A stretch of DNA of 64,000 nucleotides from Pseudoselenomonas ruminantium (GCF_900142515.1 NZ_FRBC01000015.1:1-64000); one strand, 5' to 3'. Numbered from the stretch's first letter, positions 20,078-28,978 are shown. Notes: generated from the sequence alone by a model not told the origin. Translations and numbers: made by a program.

Positions 20078-20599
20078 TTACGGCAACGTCTTGAACTGTC
20101 CCACTGGCCAGAATACCAGCATAGCCTTGCCCTTGATGAGATCCAGCGGCACAAAGCCCACATCGGCAAAGCGGCTGTCCTCGGAGTTATTGCGGTTATC
20201 CCCCATCACGAAGACCGTGCCTTTCGGTACTGTGGATTTCGGATATTCGCTACGAGTCGGTTCCAGGATATAATCCTCATTCAGGAGCTGGTCATTGACA
20301 AAGACCTTGCCCGCCTTGATTTCGATGGTATCACCAGCCGTGGCAATCACACGCTTGATGAAATCACGGCTCCTGTCACGGGGATATTCAAACACGAGAA
20401 TCTCATTTTTCTGAGGCTCACGGAAGTTGTAGATAAACTTATTGACCACCAGCCGTTCCTGAGATTGGAGCGTCGGCCGCATGGACGGGCCATCCACGAT
20501 ATATAATTCCACGATGAACTCGCGGATAAAGAAAGCCAATACCACCGCAATGACGATGGAAATCAGCCAATCCTTTGCTTCTTCGCCTAATGAACTCAT
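20078..20599 (-). CDS. lepB: Signal peptidase I
   Basis: Removes signal peptides of exported proteins at the outer face of the inner membrane. The 173-residue protein has one N-terminal membrane segment (WLISIVIAVVLAFFI). The catalytic Ser is in GPSMRPTL (about residue 39), the catalytic Lys in RDFIKRVIA (about 82), and GDNRNNSEDSR lies near residue 134. It lies between rplS and xthA. Confidence 0.95.
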   Translation of the reverse strand: MSSLGEEAKDWLISIVIAVVLAFFIREFIVELYIVDGPSMRPTLQSQERLVVNKFIYNFREPQKNEILVFEYPRDRSRDFIKRVIATAGDTIEIKAGKVFVNDQLLNEDYILEPTRSEYPKSTVPKGTVFVMGDNRNNSEDSRFADVGFVPLDLIKGKAMLVFWPVGQFKTLP

Positions 20600-20635
20600 A
20601 AAGGGTTCCTCCTCTTTTTGTATTTGCTTATCTTA

Positions 20636-20671
20636 CGCAAAAAGTAGGGACTGCTCGGAAGCAGTCCCTAC
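20636..20671 (-). terminator. Terminator of rplS
   Basis: The 11-bp perfect stem GTAGGGACTGC/GCAGTCCCTAC is followed on the minus strand by five T, about 12 bases past the rplS stop codon. lepB transcription would depend on read-through or on its own promoter. Confidence 0.88.
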
Positions 20672-20682
20672 CGTTACGCAGA

Positions 20683-21024
20683 TTAGCGTTTTTCTTTGAT
20701 ACGAGCAGCTTTACCCGTAAGGTTGCGCAGATAATAAAGTTTTGCACGACGGACAACACCGCGGCTAACAACTTCAATCTTAGCAATACGCGGAGAATGA
20801 ACCGGGAACAGACGTTCTACGCCGATGCCGTAGGAAATACGACGAACGGTGAAAGTCTCACGAACGCCAACGCCCTGACGAGCGATTACGCGGCCTTCGA
20901 ATACCTGAATACGCTCACGGTTACCTTCGACGATCTTTGCATGTACGCGAACCTTGTCGCCAGGTGCAAAAACGGGAATGTCGCTGCGGAGCTGTTCTTT
21001 CTCCAGAGTCTCGATGATGTTCAT
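20683..21024 (-). CDS. rplS: 50S ribosomal protein L19
   Basis: The 113-residue ribosomal protein at the 30S-50S interface carries [32 protein letters not shown] and the C-terminal [20 protein letters not shown]. The start is the ATG at 21024 ([12 protein letters not shown]) with AAGGAGGAAAA upstream. A longer in-frame extension to 21150 has no ribosome-binding site and would overlap the leader. Confidence 0.96.
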   Translation of the reverse strand: MNIIETLEKEQLRSDIPVFAPGDKVRVHAKIVEGNRERIQVFEGRVIARQGVGVRETFTVRRISYGIGVERLFPVHSPRIAKIEVVSRGVVRRAKLYYLRNLTGKAARIKEKR

Positions 21025-21029
21025 TTTTA

Positions 21030-21095
21030 TTTTCCTCCTTAACCAGACGTTCGTGGCTGGCTCATGCCAACTCAGAGGACCGCCCACATACCTAG
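21030..21095 (-). promoter_or_regulatory. rplS leader, candidate L19 autoregulatory leader
   Basis: The 70-base untranslated leader of rplS can form a hairpin from CCAG...CTGG just upstream of the ribosome-binding site and a second from GGTCCTC...GAG-type pairings. Structured leaders upstream of rplS are known in Firmicutes, but I cannot confirm a match without a covariance-model search. Confidence 0.3.
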
Positions 21096-21097
21096 AT

Positions 21098-21126
21098 AGT
21101 TTACCATAAAAAAAATCCCCTATCAA
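21098..21126 (-). promoter_or_regulatory. Promoter of rplS
   Basis: On the minus strand TTGATA (21121-21126) and TAAACT (21098-21103) have a 17-base spacer containing a run of eight T. It sits back to back with the rqcH promoter. Confidence 0.65.
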
Positions 21127-21155
21127 TACCTTGAGAAAATATTTTTTCACAAGAT

Positions 21156-21184
21156 TTGACCCGCCCCTGATCGGGAGGTATAAT
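21156..21184 (+). promoter_or_regulatory. Promoter of rqcH
   Basis: TTGACC (21156-21161) and TATAAT (21179-21184) with a 17-base spacer make a near-perfect vegetative promoter. It lies about 45 bases upstream of the rqcH start codon. Confidence 0.82.
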
Positions 21185-21228
21185 TGTAGTCAGTCTATAT
21201 TTTATGGAAGAAAACAAGGAGAACAACT

Positions 21229-22992
21229 ATGAGTCTTGACGGCTTTTCCATGCGACCTCTGGTTCGTGAGCTGAATGACCAGCTCGCAGGCGGCCGCATC
21301 GATAAGATAACCCAACCCAATAAACAATCCATCATCCTGTCCATCCGGCAGCCGGGACAAAATCATCAGCTGCATATCAGCATCAATTCCCAGAATCCTG
21401 CCGCTCATATCATGGAGAAGAATCTGGAAAATCCGCCGGAACCGCCAGTATTCTGCATGGTGCTCAGGAAACAGCTGGAAACCGGCCGCATTGCCGCTAT
21501 CCGCCAGCACGGTCTCGACCGCCTGATCCTGATGGATATCGACTCCATCGCTGCTGGCGGCAAGATTGTGACCAAAACGCTGGTCATGGAACTCATGGGC
21601 AAGTACAGCAACATCATCCTCGTACAGGATGGTGTCATCATCGATGCCCTGCGCAAGATTGGCAACAACAGCAGCCGTGTGCGCACGGTACTGCCCGGCG
21701 ATACTTATGAACTGCCACCCGGACAGGATAAACTCGACCTCTTCACCACGGATCTGGCTCAGGTCATGGCGCGGATCAAGGAAGCAGACCAGGAAGAACG
21801 TCTCGACAAGGCTATCTTAGGTGCCTGCATGGGCTTTGGCCCCGTATCTGCCAAGGAAGTCTGCTTCTGTGCCGGCTTTGCCCCGAGTACCAGAATGCAT
21901 ACGCTGGACGAAGCTGACTTTCATTCCATAGAAACAGCACTGGACGAAATCCGTCAGGCCGCCACCAACGAAGGAACAAAACCGGTGATCCTGCTGGACG
22001 AAAACCAGAAAGTGCTGGCCATGGCCTCCTTCCCCCTCCATTACCTGCCGCAGGCTGTCACACTGGACTTTGATACCATCAGCGCCATGCTGGAAAAAGC
22101 CAATGCACTGGCCGGCAGCTACGTACTCCCCGACAAAGATCGCTTCAAGAAATTGGTCAAAAACGAACTGCATCGGGCAGAAAACAAACTGGTAAAATTA
22201 GATGAAGAGATTGCCGCCGCGGAAAATGCCGAGGAATATAAAATCAAAGGCGACAATCTCATGACTTATCAATACCAATATAATGACCATGAAGATGCCG
22301 AAATCACCGTGGCCAATATTTACAGTGAAACCGGTGAGGAAATCACGATTTCCTTAGACCAGCGCTTCACCATCATCCAGAATATGCAGCTCTGCTATAA
22401 GAAATATGACAAGCTCAAGCGGGCGCAGGAACTCCTGCAGGTACAGCGGCAGGAATGCGAAGCCTCCATCAGCTACCTCGAAAGCATTGAAGCTTCCCTC
22501 TCCGCTTCATCCAGCCTTGGCGAAATTGCCGAAATCCATAATGAACTCGTGGAAGGCGGTTATCTGCGGGAAAAACTCAAGCGCAAGAACAATGACAAGC
22601 CCTCCCATCCCTTCCGTTTCACCACGCCGGATGGCCTGCAGATTCTCGTGGGCAAGAACAACTACCAGAACGATAAGCTGACCTGCAAGACCGCCAGCTT
22701 CAACGATACCTGGTTCCATACCCAGAATATCCCCGGCTCCCATGTGATCGTACGCAATGGCGGCGAAGAACTTAGCGAGGACAATATCCTGCTAGCCGCC
22801 AGCCTCGCCGCCCATTTCAGCAAGGCACAGGGTTCTTCCAAGGTTCCCGTGGACTATACGGAAATCCGCTACGTCAAGAAACCTTCCGGCAGCAAACCGG
22901 GCTTTGTGATCTTCACCAACCAGAAAACTTTATATATCACTCCCGATGAACAGGAACTGGCCCCCATCCTGGCCCAGGATCCTCAGCAATGA
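21229..22992 (+). CDS. rqcH: RqcH / NFACT-family ribosome rescue protein (fibronectin-binding type)
   Basis: Binds stalled 50S-peptidyl-tRNA complexes and adds C-terminal alanine tails in bacterial ribosome quality control; it was earlier annotated as a fibronectin-binding protein. The 587-residue protein has the NFACT-N domain (MSLDGFSMRPLVRELNDQL), a helix-hairpin region, central coiled coils (about 310-460) and the NFACT-R domain with KNNYQNDKLTCKTA and DTWFHTQNIPGSHVIV. It has its own promoter, and AAGGAG precedes the ATG. Confidence 0.94.
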   Translation: MSLDGFSMRPLVRELNDQLAGGRIDKITQPNKQSIILSIRQPGQNHQLHISINSQNPAAHIMEKNLENPPEPPVFCMVLRKQLETGRIAAIRQHGLDRLILMDIDSIAAGGKIVTKTLVMELMGKYSNIILVQDGVIIDALRKIGNNSSRVRTVLPGDTYELPPGQDKLDLFTTDLAQVMARIKEADQEERLDKAILGACMGFGPVSAKEVCFCAGFAPSTRMHTLDEADFHSIETALDEIRQAATNEGTKPVILLDENQKVLAMASFPLHYLPQAVTLDFDTISAMLEKANALAGSYVLPDKDRFKKLVKNELHRAENKLVKLDEEIAAAENAEEYKIKGDNLMTYQYQYNDHEDAEITVANIYSETGEEITISLDQRFTIIQNMQLCYKKYDKLKRAQELLQVQRQECEASISYLESIEASLSASSSLGEIAEIHNELVEGGYLREKLKRKNNDKPSHPFRFTTPDGLQILVGKNNYQNDKLTCKTASFNDTWFHTQNIPGSHVIVRNGGEELSEDNILLAASLAAHFSKAQGSSKVPVDYTEIRYVKKPSGSKPGFVIFTNQKTLYITPDEQELAPILAQDPQQ

Positions 22993-23011
22993 ATAAACAA
23001 CGAAATGCAAA

Positions 23012-23067
23012 AAAATTCCCCTAAGGAACTACAAAACCGATATCCGTTCGTACGTTCCTCAGGGAAT
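23012..23067. terminator. Inverted repeat downstream of rqcH, without a T-run
   Basis: ATTCCC-CTAAGGAAC (23015-23029) pairs with GTTCCT-CAGGGAAT (23054-23067) around a loop of about 25 bases. It lies between the convergent ends of rqcH and the Fe-S protein gene. It resembles the hairpins at 14984 and 61305 in beginning with a CCCCT motif and lacking a U-tract. Confidence 0.45.
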
Positions 23068-23084
23068 AAGCAGGAGAGTGTATA

Positions 23085-23882
23085 TCAGGCTATAACCTGA
23101 CCGGCATCTGCAGCGCCGAAATCCCGGCAATGCAAGATGCCTTTTTTGCTGATCGCCTCCTTTCCATATCTGCCCTTATCCTCGCCTACCGGACAGGCGG
23201 CAATGCAGCGACCGCAGGGATAATGGAACTCCTGTTTGAGCCGCTGATGGCAGAGTGCACATTTATGCTTATCCATGCGGGCGATGATCTGCCCCTTGAC
23301 TGGGGAGAACACCTGCATGGGACAGGCCTTGACGCAGATCTTGCAGCCCAGGCAGATATCTTCTTTGAGCATCTTATCTGCGGGCAGGTCGGCGTCCGTA
23401 ATCACGGACACCAGCCGGATGCGGGAGCCGTATTTCTTCGTCAGCAGGGTGTGGTTCATGCCCACCGTGCCCAATCCCGCATAAAGCCCCGCCAATACCT
23501 GGGAAAAAGCCGCTTCGGGCCGCTTCACGAGCGCCGATATATCCCCGTAGCAATCCCGGGGAAAGAAATGGGCCCGGTAACCTTCCTCATTGAGAAAGTT
23601 CGCGATGCGATAGGCGGCATGATCCAACAGACGGTTGGTCGTATTATATAACTCCGAATAAACTACGGAAGGGGTTGTCTCAATCATCGAAGGAAAGATC
23701 TGCATGCCCATGACGATGACATTGCGGCTCCAGGGCCAGATGTTCTGGGGCCAGAAGTCCGGACTCTGATGAGGCTCCTGCTCCCAGCGTTCCACAGGAG
23801 CTATCCCCAGCATATTGATATCCATGGCCTTGGCCCGGCGTTTGATCTTTTCCTTCAGCTTAACCCGGTCTGACCTGGGCAT
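23085..23882 (-). CDS. QueG-like 4Fe-4S protein (epoxyqueuosine reductase related)
   Basis: The 265-residue iron-sulfur protein resembles the epoxyqueuosine reductase and reductive dehalogenase group. The N-terminal part (LGIAPVERW ... ALVKRPEAAFSQVLAGLYAGLGTVGMNHTLLTKKYGSRIRLVSVITD) matches the QueG fold. Two ferredoxin-like clusters follow: CLGCKICVKACP (about 178-189) and C..C in HKCALCHQRLKQ with CGRCIAACP. It is shorter than QueG (about 310-380), so I do not claim tRNA modification. It is last in the met operon, 12 bases after the PLP enzyme. The start at 23882 has GAGGAGG upstream. Confidence 0.75.
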   Translation of the reverse strand: MPRSDRVKLKEKIKRRAKAMDINMLGIAPVERWEQEPHQSPDFWPQNIWPWSRNVIVMGMQIFPSMIETTPSVVYSELYNTTNRLLDHAAYRIANFLNEEGYRAHFFPRDCYGDISALVKRPEAAFSQVLAGLYAGLGTVGMNHTLLTKKYGSRIRLVSVITDADLPADKMLKEDICLGCKICVKACPMQVFSPVKGQIIARMDKHKCALCHQRLKQEFHYPCGRCIAACPVGEDKGRYGKEAISKKGILHCRDFGAADAGQVIA

Positions 23883-23894
23883 ATCCATTCCTCC

Positions 23895-25088
23895 TCAAAT
23901 CTTTGCCAATGCTGCATCGAGTTCTGCGATGATGTCTTCCACCTGTTCCAGCCCCACAGACAGGCGCAGCTGCCCTAAGGTAATGCCTGCCGCCGCCAGG
24001 TCCGCCGGCGGATAAAAGCGATGGGAGGTCTTGGCCGCATAGGAAAGCGTGGTAGCCGTCCCCGCCAGGCTGGGTACGTATTTGATTGTCGGCAGTTCCC
24101 GGATAACAGTAGCCGCCTCCTGCTCGCCACCTTTGAGATTAAAGCTCAGCATGCCGCCGTAAAGCCCCGGGGCAAACTGGGCCGTGGCCCGCTTGTAGCT
24201 GGGTGATGAGGGCAGGCCGGGATAAAAGACCTTCTCGATCTTGGGATGTTTTTCCAGGAACTCTGCCACCTGCAGGGCATTGCGGGAATGCGCCGTCACC
24301 CGGAGATTCAGGGTGCGCAGGCTCCGGGCCAGCAGCCAGCTATCCTCGGCTCCCAGCACCGCCCCGTAAAGAGTCAGTGTCTTATGGATCTTATCGATAA
24401 GTTCCTGCGAGCCTGCCGCAGCGCCGCCCACGATATCACTATGGCCGCCCAGATATTTCGTAGCACTGTAGAGCACCACATCAGCCCCCAAGGCCGCGGG
24501 TTTGACCACCACCGGCGTGGCAAAGGTGTTGTCCACTAAAAAGAGCAGGTCATGCTCATGAGCTGTTTTGGCCACCGCAGTCAAGTCCGGTACTTCCATC
24601 AAAGGATTACAGATGGATTCCGTATAGATGAGTTTCGTCTCCGGCCGGATAAAGTCTGCGATATTTTCATGCAGGAAATCCACGAAGGTCACGCTGACAC
24701 CGAACCGGGCCAGTTCGTTCGCTAAAAAATCATGGACGCCGCCATAGAGCACCGGCGAGGAAATGATATGGTCGCCCTGCTGCACAAAGGTCAGGATACT
24801 CAGGGCAATGGCCGACATGCCCGATGAAAACACCAGGGCGGCTTCCGTCTCATCAGCGGCGGCAATGATCTCGCTCACCGCCTCCGTGTTGGGATGCTTG
24901 ATGCGGCTGTAGATATAGCCATCATCCTCCCCCTCATAGATGCGGTCCACCGAAGGCACATCATCAAAGGCAAAGACCGAAGTACGGTAGATGGGCAGCA
25001 CCTCCGGCACGGAGGAAGATTTGGCTACCTGCTTGTAGAACTGCCCATCCCCGGTATGATTCAGACTGGTATTCAGATTTTTTCCCAT
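23895..25088 (-). CDS. Trans-sulfuration-type PLP enzyme (cystathionine/methionine gamma-lyase family)
   Basis: The 397-residue member of the Cys/Met metabolism PLP family has the PLP lysine in YSATKYLGGHSDIVGG. Other motifs are SSGMSAIALSIL, ESICNPLMEVPDL and SVGLEQVEDIIAELD. Family members make or cleave cystathionine, or cleave methionine to methanethiol; residues seen here do not decide which. It lies directly after the MetQNI methionine transporter genes, so methionine or a related thioether is a likely substrate. ATG 25088 is preferred over 25094 because of spacing from AGGGGGA. Confidence 0.85.
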   Translation of the reverse strand: MGKNLNTSLNHTGDGQFYKQVAKSSSVPEVLPIYRTSVFAFDDVPSVDRIYEGEDDGYIYSRIKHPNTEAVSEIIAAADETEAALVFSSGMSAIALSILTFVQQGDHIISSPVLYGGVHDFLANELARFGVSVTFVDFLHENIADFIRPETKLIYTESICNPLMEVPDLTAVAKTAHEHDLLFLVDNTFATPVVVKPAALGADVVLYSATKYLGGHSDIVGGAAAGSQELIDKIHKTLTLYGAVLGAEDSWLLARSLRTLNLRVTAHSRNALQVAEFLEKHPKIEKVFYPGLPSSPSYKRATAQFAPGLYGGMLSFNLKGGEQEAATVIRELPTIKYVPSLAGTATTLSYAAKTSHRFYPPADLAAAGITLGQLRLSVGLEQVEDIIAELDAALAKI

Positions 25089-25107
25089 ATTCATTCCCCC
25101 TGCGTAA

Positions 25108-25785
25108 TCAATGTGTGTTCTTCGCGGCCAGCCGGTTGCCCAGGAACTGGATCAGGCAGACGATAGCCACCAGCACGATGACCGTGCCCACAGTCACATC
25201 CTCCTGAAAGCGGTTGTGGCCATAGCGGATGGCAAAGTCACCGAGACCGCCAGCTCCTACCGCCCCGGCCATGGCCGTGAGGCCAATCAGGCTGATGGTG
25301 GTAAGTGTCGTAGCCCGCACCAAAGGCGCAATGCTTTCCCGCAGATAGACCTTGAAGATCACTTCCCAGGGACTAAGCCCCATGGCCTGCGCTGCTTCGA
25401 TAACCCCGGTGCCGATTTCCGTCAGCGCCGATTCCACCTGCCGGGAGAAGAAGGGCACAATGCCAAAGACCAGCGGGATGATGGCGCCCTTCACACCAAT
25501 GCCCGTGCCCACCACGATCCTGGTGACGGGCAGGAGCAATGTCAATAAGATAATGAAGGGAATGGAACGGAAGGTATTGATGGCCTTGTCGATGAACTGA
25601 TAGACCTCCCGGCGTTCCAATATGCCGCCGGGCTGGGTGACGATCAAGGTCACCCCGAGAATGATGCCCAAAACAAAGGATATGCCCCCGGAAATTCCCA
25701 CCATCACGAAAGTATCGATAATCGCCTGATAGAACTCAGGCAATTTCTGCATAAGGTTTGGAAACAACAGATTCAGCAGTTCCAT
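25108..25785 (-). CDS. metI: Methionine ABC transporter permease MetI
   Basis: The 225-residue inner-membrane permease has about five membrane segments. The EAA loop, which contacts the ATPase, is in EAAQAMGLSPWEVIFKVYLRESIAPLV. The start at 25785 has GGAGGT about eight bases upstream and lies inside metN, giving a 50-base out-of-frame overlap. A later ATG (MQKLPEF) lacks a ribosome-binding site. It works with MetN and MetQ. Confidence 0.93.
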   Translation of the reverse strand: MELLNLLFPNLMQKLPEFYQAIIDTFVMVGISGGISFVLGIILGVTLIVTQPGGILERREVYQFIDKAINTFRSIPFIILLTLLLPVTRIVVGTGIGVKGAIIPLVFGIVPFFSRQVESALTEIGTGVIEAAQAMGLSPWEVIFKVYLRESIAPLVRATTLTTISLIGLTAMAGAVGAGGLGDFAIRYGHNRFQEDVTVGTVIVLVAIVCLIQFLGNRLAAKNTH

Positions 25786-26812
25786 CTTTGATTACCTCCA
25801 CATCCACATTACGCTGGCTCACATATTTCAAGGCCTGCTTCAACTGGCCTCTGCCTCCCTTGATGATGGCCACGGTGCCGCCCAAAGGTTTCCCCTCGAC
25901 CAGCTCCACATCACTGAACAGGATATTCACCGTCACCTCGAATTTCCTGGAAATATACGAAATCAGGGGCTCCGATACATTGGTTTCCTGATAGCGCATC
26001 TTTACCAGCTGTTCATCATGGTCAAGCGCCACGATCTCGGTCTTGTCCTCAATAAGCTGATAGATTTCCGACAGATTGGAAGTGGTATGGATGAAGTTGC
26101 GCGTGATTTCCTGCACGGGATGAGCAAAGAGCGAATACACGGTGTTTTCCTCCACCACCCGTCCATGTTCCATGACCGCCACCCGATGGCAGAGTTTCTT
26201 GATGACATCCATCTCATGGGTGATGACCACCACAGTGATGCCCAGCTCCGTATTCAGCCGGGCCAGGAGTTTCAAAATGGATTTCGTGGTCTGGGGGTCC
26301 AAGGCACTGGTGGCCTCATCGCAGAGCAGGATTTCCGGGTCAGTAGCCAGCGCTCTGGCAATAGCCACCCGCTGCTTCTGCCCGCCGGAAAGCTGGGAAG
26401 GATAGGCTGCCGCCCGGTCCTCCAGCTCCACAAAAGCCAGCAGTTCATTTACCTTCCGGGCAATCTCTTCTTTGGATAAACCGCTGTTTTCAATGGGCAG
26501 GGCAACATTCTGCGCCACGGTACGGGAGGGCATCAGATTGAACTGCTGGAAAATCATGCCGATTTTCTTGCGCTGTTCCCGCAATTCCTTCGGAGATAAT
26601 GTCAGCATATCCACACCGCCCACAATGACGCGGCCGGAGGTAGGACGCTCCAAAAGATTGATGCAGCGCACCAGGGTGGATTTACCAGCCCCGGAGAAAC
26701 CGATAATGCCATAAATCTCCTTATCCTCAATGGTCAGGTTCACATCGCGAACCGCCGTGACCTCCTTATCTTTCAGCTTGAATGTCTTGTTGATATCTTT
26801 CAGTACAATCAT
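25736..26812 (-). CDS. metN: Methionine ABC transporter ATP-binding protein MetN
   Basis: The 358-residue ATPase has Walker A GFSGAGKST, signature LSGGQKQRVAIARAL, Walker B ILLCDEATSALDP and the H-loop VITHEMDV. A C-terminal NIL domain (about 265-345) in this family senses methionine and inhibits transport. The start is ATG 26812 (MIVLKDINKTF) with GAGGTG upstream. It overlaps metI. Confidence 0.95.
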   Translation of the reverse strand: MIVLKDINKTFKLKDKEVTAVRDVNLTIEDKEIYGIIGFSGAGKSTLVRCINLLERPTSGRVIVGGVDMLTLSPKELREQRKKIGMIFQQFNLMPSRTVAQNVALPIENSGLSKEEIARKVNELLAFVELEDRAAAYPSQLSGGQKQRVAIARALATDPEILLCDEATSALDPQTTKSILKLLARLNTELGITVVVITHEMDVIKKLCHRVAVMEHGRVVEENTVYSLFAHPVQEITRNFIHTTSNLSEIYQLIEDKTEIVALDHDEQLVKMRYQETNVSEPLISYISRKFEVTVNILFSDVELVEGKPLGGTVAIIKGGRGQLKQALKYVSQRNVDVEVIKDGTAESVVSKPYAEIA

Positions 26813-26830
26813 CCCTGCCACCTCATTTCA

Positions 26831-27658
26831 TCAGCGCTCCCAGGCGGGAATATACTGGCCGTGGAAATCCTTCTTGTAGATTTCCTTGGTCGTATCCGAC
26901 TGGTAGGCTTTGACAATTTCCTTGTAGAGTTCCTTATCCTTATCTTCCGTTCTGGCGGCAATCACATTGAAGTAGTCATTGCCTTTGTAGTATTCCACAC
27001 CGTCTTTGAAAATAGCATCCTTATCCGGGTCCAAACCAGCATCTACGGCGTAGTTGCCGTTGACGATAGCCGCCGTCACATCCGGCAGCAGGGAGGCCGT
27101 CTGGGACGCATCCACCTGCACGATTTCAATCTTGGCGATGTTTTCCTCGATATCGGAAAGTTCCGGCGTCGTGCCTGCCGTGCTCTTGAGGCGGATCAGG
27201 CCAGCAGCCTGCAGGACAGTCAGCGCACGTCCAAAGTTTACGGTGTCGTTAGGCACGGCAATCTTGTCTCCTGGCTTGATTTCCTTGATATCATGGATAT
27301 TCTTGGAATAGAGGTTCAAAGCCGACAGCATGGTGTCACCGATAGCGGTAATCTCATAGCCATGCTTCTTGATCTCATTGTTCAGGAACTTGTAATGCTG
27401 GAAGGCATTAAGCTCGATTTCTTTATTGGCCAGTGCTGCGTTGGGCTGGGTGTAATCCGTAAAGACCACCAGCTCTATGTCCACATTCTTCTCCTTGAAC
27501 TTGTCGATGATGGGCTTCCAGATGACTTCCTCGGCAGAACTGGATACGCCAATCCGCACCTTCTGCACGTCAGCACTCTTGCTGTCCCCACAGCCAGCGG
27601 CCACCACGCCGATTACCAATACCAGAGCAAGCAATAATCCCTTTGCTAACTTCTTCAT
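26831..27658 (-). CDS. metQ: Methionine-binding lipoprotein MetQ
   Basis: The 275-residue substrate-binding lipoprotein has the signal MKKLAKGLLLALVLVIGVV and the lipobox VAAGC (Cys about 23). The NlpA/MetQ fold includes FTDYTQPNAALANKEIELNAFQHY and IAVPNDTVNFGRALTVLQ. It binds methionine or close analogues in the periplasm. It sits between the M20 hydrolase and metN in one operon under control module A. Confidence 0.95.
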   Translation of the reverse strand: MKKLAKGLLLALVLVIGVVAAGCGDSKSADVQKVRIGVSSSAEEVIWKPIIDKFKEKNVDIELVVFTDYTQPNAALANKEIELNAFQHYKFLNNEIKKHGYEITAIGDTMLSALNLYSKNIHDIKEIKPGDKIAVPNDTVNFGRALTVLQAAGLIRLKSTAGTTPELSDIEENIAKIEIVQVDASQTASLLPDVTAAIVNGNYAVDAGLDPDKDAIFKDGVEYYKGNDYFNVIAARTEDKDKELYKEIVKAYQSDTTKEIYKKDFHGQYIPAWER

Positions 27659-27688
27659 AAAATCAACCCTCTTTCAAATTTTCTTCTA

Positions 27689-28855
27689 TTAATCATTCCG
27701 CCCTAAGTATTCCAGCGCGTAATTAATATGCAAATCTGCGGCGATGTCCACCGCTTCTTCTGCCGGTGCCAGCTTCTCGCTATGAAGCACCCTGGCAGAT
27801 GCAGAACCTTCCGGATAGACACCCACATGAGCATAAGCTCCTTGGCTTTCCTGCAGGTATTCGGAAAAATCATCCCCGGCAAAGCCAAAAATGGGTGCCT
27901 CGCTGATCTCCACCTTGTCTTTTCCCAGGAGGCTTGCGGCCACTTGAGCCACCTCCTGCCGGGCTGTCTCATCGTTAATCAGCGCCCGGGCAAAGCAATC
28001 GTATTCGCAGAGTACCTGCACGCCATAGCTGAGCCCCGCACTGTCAGCCAGCTCACTGATCTTTTTCTTGAGCTGCTGGCGGCTGTCTTCGGAAAAGGCC
28101 CGGAAACTGCCTTCGATAACGGCATGGTCCGCTATGATATTGTAGGAAGTGCCCGCCTTAAAGGTGCCGATGCCGATATTGATGGGCTCCGAGGCTGGCA
28201 GCAGCCTGCCGGGAAGCTTAGCGATTTCCCCCACCAGCAAGGCCCCGGCCTGCAGGGCATCCCGTCCCAGATGAGGCTTGGATGTATGGGCCTTCCTGCC
28301 CGTAAGGGTGATGCGAAAGAAATCACAGGAAGCCGCATCGGCTTTCCGCGAGAGCACCACCTTGCCCACCGGCACATCGGGCGCGATATGCACCCCGAAG
28401 GCCCGATCGTAACCTTTGGTCAGCCCCTGCTCCTGAAAATACTGGGCGCCATGACCAAACTCCTCCGCCTGCTGGAAAGCCAGCAGCACCGTGCCGGAAA
28501 AGCTATCCTTCAACTCTGCCAGTTTCTTGGCCGCTGCCAGCAGCGCCGCTGTATGGATATCATGGCCGCAGGCGTGCATGATGCCGGGATTCACGGATTT
28601 ATAGGGAAGGTCCGTCTGTTCCTCAATGGGCAGGGCATCGATATCCGCCCGCAGCAGGATCTTCCGGCCATTATCCTGATGGCCCTTTATCCAGCCATAA
28701 GTCCCCGTCTCCCCGACAGCCTGATACTCAATGCCAAACTCCCGCAGCTTTTCCCGGATAAATTTGGCTGTGTCGTATTCCTGCCCGCTGAGCTCCGGGT
28801 ACTGATGGAGATACCGACGGCTCTCCCGGGCAAATTCTTTATCGCAATGCTGCAT
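27689..28855 (-). CDS. M20-family amidohydrolase (N-acyl-amino acid deacylase type)
   Basis: The 388-residue zinc amidohydrolase resembles hippurate and N-acetyl-amino-acid hydrolases. Motifs are RADIDALPIEEQTDLPYKS, MHACGHDIHTAALL, FQQAEEFGHGA (catalytic Glu pair) and FAGDDFSEYLQ. The start is ATG 28855 with GAGGTGA upstream. It is the first gene of the met operon, so it may free methionine or another sulfur amino acid from an N-acylated form. This parallels the Bacillus systems that pair an M20 deacylase with a sulfur-amino-acid transporter. The substrate is inferred only. Confidence 0.85.
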   Translation of the reverse strand: MQHCDKEFARESRRYLHQYPELSGQEYDTAKFIREKLREFGIEYQAVGETGTYGWIKGHQDNGRKILLRADIDALPIEEQTDLPYKSVNPGIMHACGHDIHTAALLAAAKKLAELKDSFSGTVLLAFQQAEEFGHGAQYFQEQGLTKGYDRAFGVHIAPDVPVGKVVLSRKADAASCDFFRITLTGRKAHTSKPHLGRDALQAGALLVGEIAKLPGRLLPASEPINIGIGTFKAGTSYNIIADHAVIEGSFRAFSEDSRQQLKKKISELADSAGLSYGVQVLCEYDCFARALINDETARQEVAQVAASLLGKDKVEISEAPIFGFAGDDFSEYLQESQGAYAHVGVYPEGSASARVLHSEKLAPAEEAVDIAADLHINYALEYLGRND

Positions 28856-28895
28856 ATCCGTCACCTCATTTCTTTCAGGAAACCCAAGCTTCATG

Positions 28896-28975
28896 CGAAA
28901 CAGTGTTTCGCACTGCGCCCTTACACGAACACTAAGCTCCCACTGCGCCTTTGGCTTGTACTCGCTAAGTGTTCA
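28896..28975 (-). other. Structured 5' untranslated region of the M20-met operon
   Basis: Two hairpins lie between the module A terminator and the first gene: GAACACTAAGC/GCTAAGTGTTC (11 bp perfect, about 28938 and 28965) and TGCGAAAC/GTTTCGCA (about 28904-28922). The string CACTGCGCC occurs twice. Modules B, C and D lack this insert. I recognise no riboswitch here. Confidence 0.5.
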
Positions 28976-28978
28976 TAG

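Noticed and set aside
21025-21150. N-terminal extension of L19
   Set aside because: No ribosome-binding site upstream, and it overlaps the promoter and leader; the ATG at 21024 has a strong one.
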